Shown here in pieces: positions 45,267-54,606 of a DNA stretch of 64,000 bases. The stretch is taken from contig DIAS01000193.1 in the NCBI GenBank assembly GCA_002415855.1, forward strand, positions 1-64,000, written 5' to 3'. A model generated the notes under the pieces. That model was not told where the DNA came from, ran no database searches, and saw only the letters and a list, made by a program, of their open reading frames with translations. Position 1 is the stretch's first letter. Each line of letters begins with the position of its first letter. Origin of the DNA: Bacteroidales bacterium UBA5072 (lineage in GTDB: Bacteria > Bacteroidota > Bacteroidia > Bacteroidales > UBA10428). Position numbers and translations under genes: made by a program.

Positions 45267-45304
45267 ACAACCCCTCAGAGGTCCCTGACCGCCTGAAGGG
45301 TTGT
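45267..45304. terminator. Hairpin between ferredoxin and thioesterase genes (family with 50.56 kb)
   Basis: The arms ACAACCCCTCAGAGGTC (45267-45283) and GACCGCCTGAAGGGTTGT (45287-45304) pair almost fully around CCT. It lies downstream of the ferredoxin gene on the minus strand and can end that transcript. The design CCCTCnnAGGTC-loop-GACCnnCnGAAGGGT recurs at 50556-50589. Confidence 0.75.
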
Positions 45305-45329
45305 CTGCACTTTTATATCTGTATTACGT

Positions 45330-45497
45330 TTAGGCCGGGCTGATAGCTTCTACCGGACAAACATCAGCACAAGCACCACAATCGATACATTTGTCAGGAT
45401 CAATCTTGTAAATATCTCCTTCGGAAATTGCCTCGGAAGGACATTCGGGTAAGCAAGTGCCACAGGCAGTACATTCATTACTTATTACATAAGCCAT
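45330..45497 (-). CDS. 2[4Fe-4S] bacterial-type ferredoxin
   Basis: A 55-residue electron carrier. Reading the minus strand from the ATG at 45497 gives MAYVISNECTACGTCLPECP, then SEAISEGDIYKIDPDKC, IDCGACADVCPVEAISPA and stop. Two CxxCxxCxxxCP motifs (Cys9/12/15/19 and Cys36/39/42/46, approximately) bind two [4Fe-4S] clusters. The size is the clostridial-type ferredoxin. It would serve low-potential electron transfer, as expected of an anaerobe. It is followed by a hairpin terminator and then the thioesterase gene. Confidence 0.95.
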   Translation of the reverse strand: MAYVISNECTACGTCLPECPSEAISEGDIYKIDPDKCIDCGACADVCPVEAISPA

Positions 45498-45609
45498 AAC
45501 CTGTAATTTTAATATTAGTCCGGCAAATTTAATGCTTTAATTGAAATGACAAAAAGAAAAATATCATGTGCTGTAAATGTAGTTACCGTAGTGAACTGCA
45601 AAACTGTTT

Positions 45610-46803
45610 TTAAGTATCATTCAGAAATGAAAGGGTTAGCCAGGTCAGATTGCTCATGGCTGTTTTGAGGGCGTTCTCATCGGCAATGAAATTCGGTGAA
45701 TGCAACGGAGCATTGTAACGCCCCTCGGGATCTGTTGTCCCAAACCTGTAAAATACGGCAGGGAAGTGTTGGGAGAAAAAGGCAAAATCCTCAGAGGTCA
45801 GTCGCAGTTCCAGGTCAATGACCTTGTCGTTTCCGAGCAGCTGTCGTGAAAACTCGGCTGCCCTTGCCGAATACCCCGCGTGATTATTCAGAACAGGATA
45901 GCCGAAAAGAATGCTGACCTCGCAACTTCCTCCCATACCCTCAGCCGTACCTTTTGCCAATCTGACGATCCGGTCATGAGCCTCTTTGCGCCATGATTCA
46001 TTCATGGTTTTAAACGTACCTTCCATTATGACCTCCGAAGGAAAACCATCGGCTGTGCCGGTAGTTTCAATTTTGCCAAATGTAAGTACTGAAGGCACGG
46101 CTGCATTGGTGCTGCTGCTGACAATATGTTGGAGCGCAAGTATGATGTGTGCCGCTATTGCCACCGGATCCACCGGTGTATGAGGCAAGGCAGCCTGGCC
46201 CGAGCTGCCTTTCACAGCAATCGATATTTCATCGGATGAGGCCATGTATGCACCGTGCCTGTACCCTACTATTCCTGTTTCCAGTCCCGGAATGGCATGC
46301 TGGCCTATGATCAGATCAGGCTTACATCCCTGGAAAGCATCCTCGCCCAGCATCAGGGCAGCTCCTCCGGGCAGTTTCTCATCACCCGGCTGAAACACCA
46401 GGAGCACGGTTCCCTCAAATCTGCTCTTTAATGTCCGGAGAATTCTTGCTGTGCCAAGCAATGCCGCCATATGCATATCATGCCCGCAGGCATGCATCCT
46501 GCCGGGATTTTCCGATCTGCTGGGAATATCGTTCATCTCGGTGACAGGCAGGGCATCCATTTCTGCCCTGAGAGCTATCATCCGTTTCGCCGGATTTTTA
46601 CCTTCGATCCGGCCAACGATACCTGTTCTTACAAAACCGGCCTGAAAGGGGATATCCAGAATTTTTAACTGTTCCTGTATATAGGCTGATGTGCTGAATT
46701 CCTCAAAGGAAAGCTCCGGAAAGCGGTGAAGGTGATTCCGGATGCCCATAATATCCAGATAATAAGTTTCAGCGAGCCGTAAAACCCTTTTTCTGAGGTT
46801 CAT
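45610..46803 (-). CDS. M20-family amidohydrolase (N-acyl-amino-acid hydrolase/hippuricase type)
   Basis: A 397-residue metal-dependent amidase. The N-terminus has IRNHLHRFPELSFEEFSTSA (about 20-39); metal-binding and catalytic parts are MHACGHDMHMAALLGTARIL (about 98-117), FQPGDEKLPGGAALM (about 136-150, with the usual QPxEE reading QPGDE) and IGQHAIPG (about 166). The dimerisation domain lies between about 185 and 300. It should remove acyl groups from amino acids or peptides; the substrate is not readable. The TauE-like gene ends 16 bases before its start on the same strand. Confidence 0.92.
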   Translation of the reverse strand: MNLRKRVLRLAETYYLDIMGIRNHLHRFPELSFEEFSTSAYIQEQLKILDIPFQAGFVRTGIVGRIEGKNPAKRMIALRAEMDALPVTEMNDIPSRSENPGRMHACGHDMHMAALLGTARILRTLKSRFEGTVLLVFQPGDEKLPGGAALMLGEDAFQGCKPDLIIGQHAIPGLETGIVGYRHGAYMASSDEISIAVKGSSGQAALPHTPVDPVAIAAHIILALQHIVSSSTNAAVPSVLTFGKIETTGTADGFPSEVIMEGTFKTMNESWRKEAHDRIVRLAKGTAEGMGGSCEVSILFGYPVLNNHAGYSARAAEFSRQLLGNDKVIDLELRLTSEDFAFFSQHFPAVFYRFGTTDPEGRYNAPLHSPNFIADENALKTAMSNLTWLTLSFLNDT

Positions 46804-46819
46804 GGTAAATTGAATGATG

Positions 46820-47188
46820 TTATTTGCTGAAAATCATCCTGAAACCAACCAGGATAATCAATATGCCAAAACCAGTTTTAAGTATTCTTTCGGGAACATG
46901 CACGGCCAGAATGGATCCAAGGTAACCACCGATAAAAAAGGCCAGCATAACAACCAGGGCCATTTTAAAATTGACATAGCCCTGTTTGTAATAATTCCAG
47001 AAGGCCAGAAAGCCGACCGGGAACAGCAGTATCGCAAGACTTGTTCCCTGCGCCTGATGCTGTGTCATCCCAAAAAAGAATACCAGTGCAGGGACAATAA
47101 TGATTGCCCCTCCCACGCCAAGCATGCCTGAGATTATTCCGGCCGAAATCCCTATCAATGCCAGTGTAATGATATCATTTGTATTCAT
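46820..47188 (-). CDS. Short TauE/SafE-family membrane protein
   Basis: A 122-residue inner-membrane protein with four helices. The opening LALIGISAGIISGMLGVGGA carries the GxxxGxxGxGGG-like motif of TauE/SafE permeases, and GTSLAILLFPVGFLAFWNYY follows. Most family members are about 250 residues with two such repeats; this protein has one and would have to dimerise. Half-length members are frequent in Bacteroidota, so it is not necessarily truncated. Its start is 4 bases after the stop of the large barrel protein. Substrate unknown (sulfite or organosulfur anions in studied cases). Confidence 0.85.
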   Translation of the reverse strand: MNTNDIITLALIGISAGIISGMLGVGGAIIIVPALVFFFGMTQHQAQGTSLAILLFPVGFLAFWNYYKQGYVNFKMALVVMLAFFIGGYLGSILAVHVPERILKTGFGILIILVGFRMIFSK

Positions 47189-47192
47189 GGTA

Positions 47193-50100
47193 CTAAAAAT
47201 CCAGGCTCATTGAAAAATAGAAAACATGAGGTGTAATCTGTCTGTTTTCGATACCCCAGGCCCAGTCGAAACGCATAAAATATCCCAGCAGCATGGTGTG
47301 AATTCCAAAACCATATCCGGCTACAATCGGGTCGCGGTTTGAATCAATGGTAATGGTTATGGGCCCCTGGTGTATAATATCAGCATCATAGGCATTTTTG
47401 CTTGACCAGGGAGTCGGGCCTGACCAGGCTGAACCGATATCAAAGAAACTTACCAGCTGGAAATTTTCGAAAAAGCTTTTGCTCAGCGGATAATTTGCGA
47501 TGTATTTAAATATGGGGAAACGGATCTCACTGTTGATCACAGCAAAACTGTTACCATTCCTGATATTCTGCGAAAACCCCCTCATGTTGGTACCAACAGC
47601 CTGGTAGGCGTAATTTTGTGTTTCGTCGATAGGTATCTCTGTAAAGGGTATAAAGGTCGGTGTTCGTTCAGGGGTGACGTTGATCCAGTTATCCACGCCT
47701 CCGAGGTAATACACAATGCGGCTTGATCCCTGCGAAGAACTCCAGGCAAAGCGGTTGGCCAGTATGAGCGAACGGTGGATCCTTGTGTAATGCCTGATAT
47801 CAGCGCCAAAAACCACCAATTCATAAAGATTCTTGTAAATCTGTTCCTGTACCTCGGCAAAAAGTTTATAACGGGTCCCTGTGTAAAGATTCATACCAAG
47901 CGACCGGGTATTGTCATAATTATATTCGAGTTTTACACCGAGCCAGTTCCGGTATTCATTGGGTACATTCAGATAGTTGGCATTACTTGATAAATATACG
48001 GTCCTGTCGTTCCTGAAAGAGAAAGTCGTGGCAAAGGACTTTGTTTGTGTCAGCGGGTACTTGAGGATCAGCGATAGCAGATGCATGTGCGTCTTGATTT
48101 CCCCTTCATAGTACCCATCCTCATCAAACACGTTGCTTCTGAATGCCTGTCTGTGGAAGACAACTTGCTTGTCGAGTCTGCGTTTCAGATTCTCAAAGCT
48201 GAGGAGGTATTCATTGGCATCAAAATCGGGTGACAACCTTACCCCACCGGTAAGTTTAATATCTTCGAACAGATCATTGGCACCTACTTTCAGGAGAATA
48301 TTGAATCCGGGATTAAAATAGAAAGCACCCCCGGTAAATTTCTGATAGGAAGCATTCAGAAAATTAAAATCCACCTGGGTCACCATGCTGTTCTGATAGA
48401 ATACGGGCTGGTACAGCCGAATCTTGGGACGCCGCTTCTCCACAGTATCAATGGCCACTTCCAGTTTCTTGGGATTCAGTTTCTCATTGTAGCTGTTGAT
48501 CTTTTCGATTTCAAAAACATATTTGTTGATATCAACCGTGTTGGGTCCGAGTGAGACTGTATCACCTCCAGCAATGATAGTATTGTCTGCCACTTCGTGC
48601 ATCGGAATGACTTCCTTATCGATGTTCTTTATACTGTCTCTGGCAGCCAATATTTTTTGCCGTATTTTCTGGGAAGAGGAAGGCTTTATCGGATCGGTTA
48701 TGACCGCCTGTTTATCGAGCGGATGATAATATATGTTGTATCTCCCATTGAAAAACATGATTTCCGCTACGTTTTCCCCGGCCGGGTTGTAATCCTGTTC
48801 AAGGATATTGCGGGCATATTGCGTAAGGGGAGCAGTCTCCGCATAATACCGGTAATGTATAGCGGTGTCAACCTGACTGATCGTACTGTCGAATTTTGAG
48901 ATGTAGCGGTTAATCGTTCCCTGGTTATCGTTCAGCTCAATGAAATTGTTTCTGCTGACTTCGTTGGGATCCGTCTTGCGTGTAAACTTATAGTCATTCA
49001 GCCGCATCAGTACGTCTGAGTTTCCTTTGTAATCATAAATAAAAAGATCCGTGGTGAGTCCCCTGCTGGTTTTTCCGGTTTCTGCGCTCAAAGTATCGGA
49101 TATCCGGTTTGAACTGAATATTATCTTGCCATCGTTCTCAATAAACCGCGGAAAGTTGTCATCTGCCAGGTCATTGGTAATTTGCCGGCTGGTTGAGGAT
49201 GCAATGTCATATACATATATATCTGTTTTTCCAAACCTGGTTCCTGCAAAAACAAACATGGAACCTTCTGCAGAAAATGAGAAATCCAGTACCTTGTCGA
49301 AATAGAGAAAATTACGTACCGTCAGTTTCTTCTCGGCCAGGTTGTAATAATAGAGTTTCAGGCCACCCTTTTCTTCGGTAATAAAACTGATATACCGGGC
49401 TGACGGATGCCAGGCTATAATGGGAAAACTGTGGTCAGTGATTTGTTCAAGTCTGTATTCACGTTTGAAGATTTTTTTCTTCTTGCCTGTCTTGGTATCC
49501 AGGAGCCAGATCTTGTAAAGGCCCATATCATTGGTGACGTAGGTCAGGTAATTGCCGGTGGGGCTGATCTTAACCTTCTCATAAACGACAGCTTTCTTGG
49601 TTTTCTTAAGCATTTTACCTGAATCCGGGGTTTTGGGTCTGGTATCATCACCGGCGAAAAGGTCCAGGTAATAGCCCGTCCATTCATAGGTAAGTTCCTT
49701 AAGCGACAGACCCAGTACATTGGAAAATCCCACTTTAATCGACTTGCTGATACTTGCCAGGTAAATGATGCTGGGGATAACGGATTCCCCGTAGGTATCG
49801 GCAACATACTTCCAGAATGAATGACCGGCATAAATGGCATCTTCTCCGGTAAGCCTGTTAAACATTTCATATTTTCCGCTGATAATTCCATCCTTGACTT
49901 TGTTCTCAGTTTCAATATCCCAATGCTTTGACAGGTAGGCGACCAGTCCTTCGCTGTACCATTTCGGAATATTGATCAGAGTTGAATTGGCAACGTTATC
50001 GATAAGCGCCGCACCGTTCAGCATTTCATTGATGATAACGCGGGTAACAGCTGCTGTGATCTGCACATCATATTTGTCAAAGTCGCCCTCGAAATACAAA

Positions 50101-50489
50101 AAGGCTTTGTTTTGGTTAATGGTTGTTGTACCGCCAATATTGTATTCATCTTTTCCTGTAACAAGGCCGATATTGCTTTGCCGGAAATCCGTAAGCCGGT
50201 TATAGGCAATAAATTGTATCCTTTTCTCCAGCGTATAATCGAAGAAAGCTTCAATCTTGGGAATGATCTGCTCGGCAAAATCAGCTGTATAATCCGCCAG
50301 ATACTTGCCGTCCTCGTTGAAAAACACATCATATTTATCATACCTGTAGAAAGACCAGACAAATTCGTTGTACTGCACGCGGTTTTTGCCAAAGCTCATC
50401 TGGTGCCCGTTATAAAACTGCGGGAACGCGGTCAGCGAAAGGACAATAAAAAGGAGGATCAGTAATTGCTTTCTTAAAACCTCTTTCAT
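47193..50489 (-). CDS. Large envelope protein: peptidase-MA-like, TolB-like propeller and outer-membrane barrel
   Basis: A 1098-residue exported protein with signal peptide MKEVLRKQLLILLFIVLSLT. Residues about 40-280 look like a gluzincin/peptidase-MA domain (IPKWYSEGLVAYLSKHWDIE), but where HExxH is expected the sequence reads INEMLNG, so it is probably inactive. A WD40/TolB-like propeller follows (about 290-490: DMGLYKIWLLDTKTGKKKKI; RYISFITEEKGGLKLYYYNL). The last 450 residues form a BamA/surface-antigen-type barrel (VGANDLFEDIKLTGGVRLSP; ending THVFYFSMSLDF). Such three-part proteins are typical of Bacteroidota; their role is unproven. A hairpin lies upstream, from the fba transcript side. 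Confidence 0.85.
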   Translation of the reverse strand: MKEVLRKQLLILLFIVLSLTAFPQFYNGHQMSFGKNRVQYNEFVWSFYRYDKYDVFFNEDGKYLADYTADFAEQIIPKIEAFFDYTLEKRIQFIAYNRLTDFRQSNIGLVTGKDEYNIGGTTTINQNKAFLYFEGDFDKYDVQITAAVTRVIINEMLNGAALIDNVANSTLINIPKWYSEGLVAYLSKHWDIETENKVKDGIISGKYEMFNRLTGEDAIYAGHSFWKYVADTYGESVIPSIIYLASISKSIKVGFSNVLGLSLKELTYEWTGYYLDLFAGDDTRPKTPDSGKMLKKTKKAVVYEKVKISPTGNYLTYVTNDMGLYKIWLLDTKTGKKKKIFKREYRLEQITDHSFPIIAWHPSARYISFITEEKGGLKLYYYNLAEKKLTVRNFLYFDKVLDFSFSAEGSMFVFAGTRFGKTDIYVYDIASSTSRQITNDLADDNFPRFIENDGKIIFSSNRISDTLSAETGKTSRGLTTDLFIYDYKGNSDVLMRLNDYKFTRKTDPNEVSRNNFIELNDNQGTINRYISKFDSTISQVDTAIHYRYYAETAPLTQYARNILEQDYNPAGENVAEIMFFNGRYNIYYHPLDKQAVITDPIKPSSSQKIRQKILAARDSIKNIDKEVIPMHEVADNTIIAGGDTVSLGPNTVDINKYVFEIEKINSYNEKLNPKKLEVAIDTVEKRRPKIRLYQPVFYQNSMVTQVDFNFLNASYQKFTGGAFYFNPGFNILLKVGANDLFEDIKLTGGVRLSPDFDANEYLLSFENLKRRLDKQVVFHRQAFRSNVFDEDGYYEGEIKTHMHLLSLILKYPLTQTKSFATTFSFRNDRTVYLSSNANYLNVPNEYRNWLGVKLEYNYDNTRSLGMNLYTGTRYKLFAEVQEQIYKNLYELVVFGADIRHYTRIHRSLILANRFAWSSSQGSSRIVYYLGGVDNWINVTPERTPTFIPFTEIPIDETQNYAYQAVGTNMRGFSQNIRNGNSFAVINSEIRFPIFKYIANYPLSKSFFENFQLVSFFDIGSAWSGPTPWSSKNAYDADIIHQGPITITIDSNRDPIVAGYGFGIHTMLLGYFMRFDWAWGIENRQITPHVFYFSMSLDF

Positions 50490-50555
50490 GTTTCCAAATA
50501 AATGGAATATTTCACAACAAACGATAAAATTAGTTTATTCCGGTAAAAATAAAAA

Positions 50556-50589
50556 CACCCTCCAAGGGTCTTTGACCTCCCGAAGGGTG
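50556..50589. terminator. Hairpin after fba (second member of the CACCCTC/GAAGGGTG family)
   Basis: CACCCTCCAAGGGTC (50556-50570) faces GACCTCCCGAAGGGTG (50574-50589) around TTT, with AAAAA beyond the left arm, giving a T-run on the minus strand. It lies after the fba stop and terminates that transcript. It resembles the hairpin at 45267-45304 in both sequence and position. Confidence 0.8.
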
Positions 50590-50622
50590 CTATTAAAGCG
50601 CATCATCCTGTAATGGAATTAT

Positions 50623-51594
50623 TTATGCCCGGCTGGCACTACCCAAAACGTTGATGATTTTATGCTTGTAAAGTTCCTTCAGCTTATCACGGGCAGGTCC
50701 CAGGTAATTGCGGGGATCAAATTCGCCCGGCTTTTCGGCAAAAATCTTGCGGATAGCGGCAGTCATGGCCAAACGACCATCGCTGTCAATATTGATCTTG
50801 CAAACCGCTGATTTTGCTGCTTTTCGCAACTGGTCCTCAGAAATACCCGCGGTATTTTCCATTTTACCCCCATATTGGTTGATCTCAGCCACAATATCCT
50901 GCGGAACCGAGGAAGCGCCATGAAGCACAATAGGGAAACCAGGTATGCGTTTCTCGACTTCTTCAAGAATGTCAAAACGCAGGGGGGGAGGAAGCTCACC
51001 CGGTTTTACCTTGAATTTGAAAGCACCATGTGACGTCCCGATTGAGATGGCCAGAGAATCAACGCCGGTCTTCTTAACAAAGTCCTCAACTTCCTCAGGC
51101 CTTGTATAGGAAGAATGCTCAGCAGACACTTCATCTTCAATGCCGGCAAGAACGCCCAGTTCGCCTTCCACGGTAACATCGAACTGGTGCGCAAATTCAA
51201 CCACCTGTTTCGTTAACCGCACATTCTCCTCGTAAGGGAAATGTGATCCATCGATCATCACGGAGGAGAAACCGCTTTCAATACATGATTTGCAAGTTTC
51301 AAAGGAGTCGCCGTGATCGAGGTGCAACACAATGGGGATTGCATGACCGAGTTCTTTGGCATATTCAACTGCACCTTTAGCGAGGTACTGGAGTAAAGTC
51401 TGGTTGGCATATTTACGGGCACCTTTGGAGACCTGCAGAATCACCGGTGATTTTGTCTCCACGCAGGCACTGATGATGGCCTGCATTTGTTCGAGATTGT
51501 TAAAATTGAAGGCCGGAATAGCATATCCGCCTTTCACGGCATTTTTGAAAAGTTCTCTCGAATTTACAAGTCCTAGTTCTTTATAGTGTAACAT
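50623..51594 (-). CDS. fba: Class II fructose-bisphosphate aldolase
   Basis: A zinc-dependent aldolase of glycolysis/gluconeogenesis (or a related ketose-bisphosphate aldolase), 323 residues from the ATG at 51594 (MLHYKELGLVNSRELFKNAV). The longer frame crosses the promoter and is rejected. Class II landmarks are AIPAFNFNNLEQMQAIISAC (about 25-44), VLHLDHGDSFETCKSCIESG with the catalytic Asp and zinc His (about 88-107), SVMIDGSHFPYEENVRLTKQ (about 110-129), ISIGTSHGAFKF (about 185-196) and PIVLHGASSVP (about 225-235). It stands alone with its own promoter and a hairpin terminator. Confidence 0.95.
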   Translation of the reverse strand: MLHYKELGLVNSRELFKNAVKGGYAIPAFNFNNLEQMQAIISACVETKSPVILQVSKGARKYANQTLLQYLAKGAVEYAKELGHAIPIVLHLDHGDSFETCKSCIESGFSSVMIDGSHFPYEENVRLTKQVVEFAHQFDVTVEGELGVLAGIEDEVSAEHSSYTRPEEVEDFVKKTGVDSLAISIGTSHGAFKFKVKPGELPPPLRFDILEEVEKRIPGFPIVLHGASSVPQDIVAEINQYGGKMENTAGISEDQLRKAAKSAVCKINIDSDGRLAMTAAIRKIFAEKPGEFDPRNYLGPARDKLKELYKHKIINVLGSASRA

Positions 51595-51619
51595 ATGATG
51601 TTGTTTTAATTGTGGTGCG

Positions 51620-51650
51620 CAAGATAGTTCATTTAGCCCTAGTCGCCAAA
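51620..51650 (-). promoter_or_regulatory. Promoter of fba
   Basis: On the minus strand TTTG (51647-51650), 20 bases, then TATCTTG (51620-51626), one base short of the TAnnTTTG consensus, 25 bases before the start codon. Confidence 0.55.
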
Positions 51651-51760
51651 ATATTTGGGGAAAATTTGGGGAATTGCGGGGCAAATCTCTACTTTTATAA
51701 CAATGGTAGATCCGGTAAGTTCATAAGCCCGATGACCTTAAACTAAACCACTCGTCCATC

Positions 51761-53206
51761 ATGCACTCCGCCCATCCTGGCCGGTTTCAGAAACGCCTGA
51801 AATTATTCGATGCAACAGCAATCGTTACCGGATCAATGATAGGATCCGGTATTTTTATTGTAAGTGCTGATGTTGCCAGAAATGTCGGAGCTCCCGGGTG
51901 GATTCTCACGGTATGGATTATCACCGGCATACTGACAATTGCCGGAGCACTTGGGTATGGCGAACTGGCATCGCTAATGCCGCACGCGGGGGGTCAGTAT
52001 GTTTTTCTGAAGGAAGCCTATAATCCGCTTGTGGGGTTTCTATATGGTTGGTCAGCTTTTCTGGTGATCCAGGGCGGGACCATTGCCGCTGTGGCAATGG
52101 GATTTGCTAAATTTACGGGTGTTATCATACCCTGGGTTTCAGAAAAGAACCTGTGGTTTGAATGGTATTTTGTCAAATTTTCAACCGTGCATGTGGTGGC
52201 CATCGGGTCGATACTGATACTCACATTTTTAAATACCCGTGGCATCCAATCCGGTAAGATCATCCAGAACCTTTTCACATCTTCCAAGGTTGGCATATTG
52301 TTGCTGCTTATTGTTGCCGGCCTTTTCATATCAGGCCATGATCATTTGCCCGGTCTGAACAAGGAGTTGTTCTGGACCGGGGCCAGGGTGACCGGTGACA
52401 CGGTCACAGCCATTTCAGGTTTCAGTCTGGTAATAGCGATAACTGCAGCCATGGTCGGGACACTCTTTTCCTCCGATGCCTGGTATGACATCACCTTTGC
52501 ATCGGATGAAGTAGTGAATCCCGAAAGGAACCTGCCTTTAAGCCTTGTTTACGGCACCGTTATCGTGACATTTCTATATCTCCTTGTAAACATGGTATAT
52601 GTGATTACGCTGCCGGTGCAGGGATCCCCGACAGGACTCTCCGCAGCCGAAAGGGGTATCCAGTTTGCCACCGAAGACCGGGTAGCGACAGCAGCCATGG
52701 AAGGAATCCTGGGAGAAAGGGCTGCGTGGGCAATGGCCATCCTGGTAATGATTTCAACCTTTGGATGCAATAACGGCATCATCCTGGCCAGTGCCAGGAT
52801 ATACTATGCTATGGCTGTTGACGGACTTTTTTTCAATGGCACCGGTGTGCTCAATTCAAAAGGAGTGCCCGCGCGGGCGTTGATCGTTCAGGGAATATGG
52901 ACATCCCTGCTTTGTTTGTCGGGAACCTACAGCAACCTGCTCGACTATGTTGTATTTACTGTTTTATTGTTCTTTATACTCACCATTTCATCCGTTTTTA
53001 TTTTCCGGAAACGGTACCCTGGCAGGAAGCGTGCATTTAGGGTGCCTTTCTATCCCGTATTGCCGGCATTGTATATTACTGCAGTTGCTTTCATCATGAT
53101 CATCCTGCTCATTTACAAGCCCCTGTATACCTGGCCGGGACTAATCATTGTTCTGATCGGTGTGCCGGTATATTACCTATGGCGCAGCAGGCAAATGCGT
53201 GCATAG
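51761..53206 (+). CDS. APC-family amino acid permease
   Basis: A 481-residue transporter with twelve or more membrane helices. The first helix has the broken ATAIVTGSMIGSGIFIVSAD with the GSGIF substrate motif (about 20-39), followed by GALGYGELASLMPHAGGQYV (about 62-81), both characteristic of the APC superfamily (LAT/AGT-like branch). It resembles serine/threonine or broad amino acid exchangers of Bacteroidota; the substrate is not readable. It is monocistronic, divergent from fba and convergent with the MATE gene (23 bases between stops). Confidence 0.93.
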   Translation: MHSAHPGRFQKRLKLFDATAIVTGSMIGSGIFIVSADVARNVGAPGWILTVWIITGILTIAGALGYGELASLMPHAGGQYVFLKEAYNPLVGFLYGWSAFLVIQGGTIAAVAMGFAKFTGVIIPWVSEKNLWFEWYFVKFSTVHVVAIGSILILTFLNTRGIQSGKIIQNLFTSSKVGILLLLIVAGLFISGHDHLPGLNKELFWTGARVTGDTVTAISGFSLVIAITAAMVGTLFSSDAWYDITFASDEVVNPERNLPLSLVYGTVIVTFLYLLVNMVYVITLPVQGSPTGLSAAERGIQFATEDRVATAAMEGILGERAAWAMAILVMISTFGCNNGIILASARIYYAMAVDGLFFNGTGVLNSKGVPARALIVQGIWTSLLCLSGTYSNLLDYVVFTVLLFFILTISSVFIFRKRYPGRKRAFRVPFYPVLPALYITAVAFIMIILLIYKPLYTWPGLIIVLIGVPVYYLWRSRQMRA

Positions 53207-53228
53207 TGGCAGTAAAATACCTGCTCCC

Positions 53229-54605
53229 CTAAGGATTAATGCTTACCACCCTTATATTCTGCCATTTTCCGCTCCGGTATCTCATAATCAGCACAGCACA
53301 AAATATCAGGAACATGATCACCAGGCCCAGCCAGGCATCAACCGCAGTCCTGTTCCATACCTTAAGCATGAAATAGATTACAGGAAGAAATGACCAGTGT
53401 GCAGCAACCGAGATCAGCATGGTAAAGTGTGTGTCGCCGGCTCCGCGCAAGGCTCCTACCACCGCGACCATCACTGCCTCAGCAAGTACATAGAGTGACG
53501 CGATCCTGATCATGCTTGTTGCAACTGGCAAGGCCTCTGCAAAGACTGCATTTTCGATGCGCGGATGGAATACCCTGACCAGATATTCCGGTATAAAAAG
53601 AAAAAGGAGCAAAATCACCATGGAATAGAAAATCCCGGTACTGATTCCGGACATGGCAGCCCGGCGGGCAGTTTCAGGTTCGCCGGCACCCATGTAACGG
53701 CCGACCAGGCTCGTTACTGCAATTTCTATTCCCAGCAGGGGAATGAAGGAGACAAGATCCCAGTTGAACATGATGGTGCTGGCAGTGGCTGAAACCGGAC
53801 CATGTGAATGAAAGATAAGGATCATTGAAGTAAAAGCAAGAAAATTGAGGAACAATTCAAGACCAGCCGGATATCCGTAATGAAGAAGTTTTCGCATGGC
53901 CTCCCGGTTAAACCGGAATGATTCCCAAACATAAAATTCTGCCTGGTTTTTCTTCGTAAAATAGGCCCTTACAAGCACCAGCAAACCGCAAATTCCTCCG
54001 ATAATAGTCGCGAATGCCGCTCCTTCAATGCCCATTGCGGGAAATCCAAGCTTTCCGTAGATCATGAGGTAATCCAGGATGACATTGACGACCATGGCTG
54101 TCAATGAGGCCACCATGACTACTTTTGTTTTCCCGATGCCTGAGAAATAACAGCTCAGCACATTCCGAAGTATACCGGCAATTACCCCGTAAATGACAAT
54201 ATTGTAATAAGCTTTTTGATAACCGATCTGACCTTCCGGGACCTGCATGAAATCAAAGAAAGCGAGACCCAGTGGTTTAAAGATCAGGATCAGCGGGTAG
54301 GCCACAAAAGCAATCAGCATGGCCTGGAAAGCAGCCACGGTTGTCATTTTCTTCTGCTTTGCTCCCAGATACTGTGCTACCAGGGCAGTAGTGTAACCGG
54401 TAAGTCCTATGAAGAAAAACATCATCATTTGCATAGCCACGCCGCCGCCCATGGCAGCATTCATTTGCTCCGGGCCGAGACGTGACAGGAACAGGCGGTC
54501 AGTAAATGTCATAATTCCGTCACAGGATGTAGACACGATCATGGGTAAGGCAATGGCAAGCAGTTCTGCTACACCACCCTTCCCCGTTCCGGGTGAAAAG
54601 GGCAT
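53229..54605 (-). CDS. MATE-family efflux transporter
   Basis: A 458-residue Na+/H+-coupled multidrug-type exporter with two homologous six-helix halves. Opening helix segment LLAIALPMIVSTSCDGIMTF (about 14-33) and TDRLFLSRLGPEQMNAAMGG (about 34-53) match the first half; PAGLELFLNFLAFTSMILIF (about 242-261) and LLGIEIAVTSLVGRYMGAGE (about 290-309) match the second. It belongs to the NorM/DinF group. Its start lies one base before the end of the lipocalin gene, so the two are in an operon. Confidence 0.94.
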   Translation of the reverse strand: MPFSPGTGKGGVAELLAIALPMIVSTSCDGIMTFTDRLFLSRLGPEQMNAAMGGGVAMQMMMFFFIGLTGYTTALVAQYLGAKQKKMTTVAAFQAMLIAFVAYPLILIFKPLGLAFFDFMQVPEGQIGYQKAYYNIVIYGVIAGILRNVLSCYFSGIGKTKVVMVASLTAMVVNVILDYLMIYGKLGFPAMGIEGAAFATIIGGICGLLVLVRAYFTKKNQAEFYVWESFRFNREAMRKLLHYGYPAGLELFLNFLAFTSMILIFHSHGPVSATASTIMFNWDLVSFIPLLGIEIAVTSLVGRYMGAGEPETARRAAMSGISTGIFYSMVILLLFLFIPEYLVRVFHPRIENAVFAEALPVATSMIRIASLYVLAEAVMVAVVGALRGAGDTHFTMLISVAAHWSFLPVIYFMLKVWNRTAVDAWLGLVIMFLIFCAVLIMRYRSGKWQNIRVVSINP

Positions 54606-54606
54606 T

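Noticed and set aside
46820..47188. The short TauE-like gene as a truncation
   Set aside because: It has a normal start and stop, four clean helices and tight spacing to both neighbours; half-length family members are common in this phylum.
51595..51684. N-terminal extension of fba by 30 codons
   Set aside because: The extension crosses the TTTG-N20-TATCTTG promoter and has no similarity to class II aldolases; the ATG at 51594 starts the conserved part.
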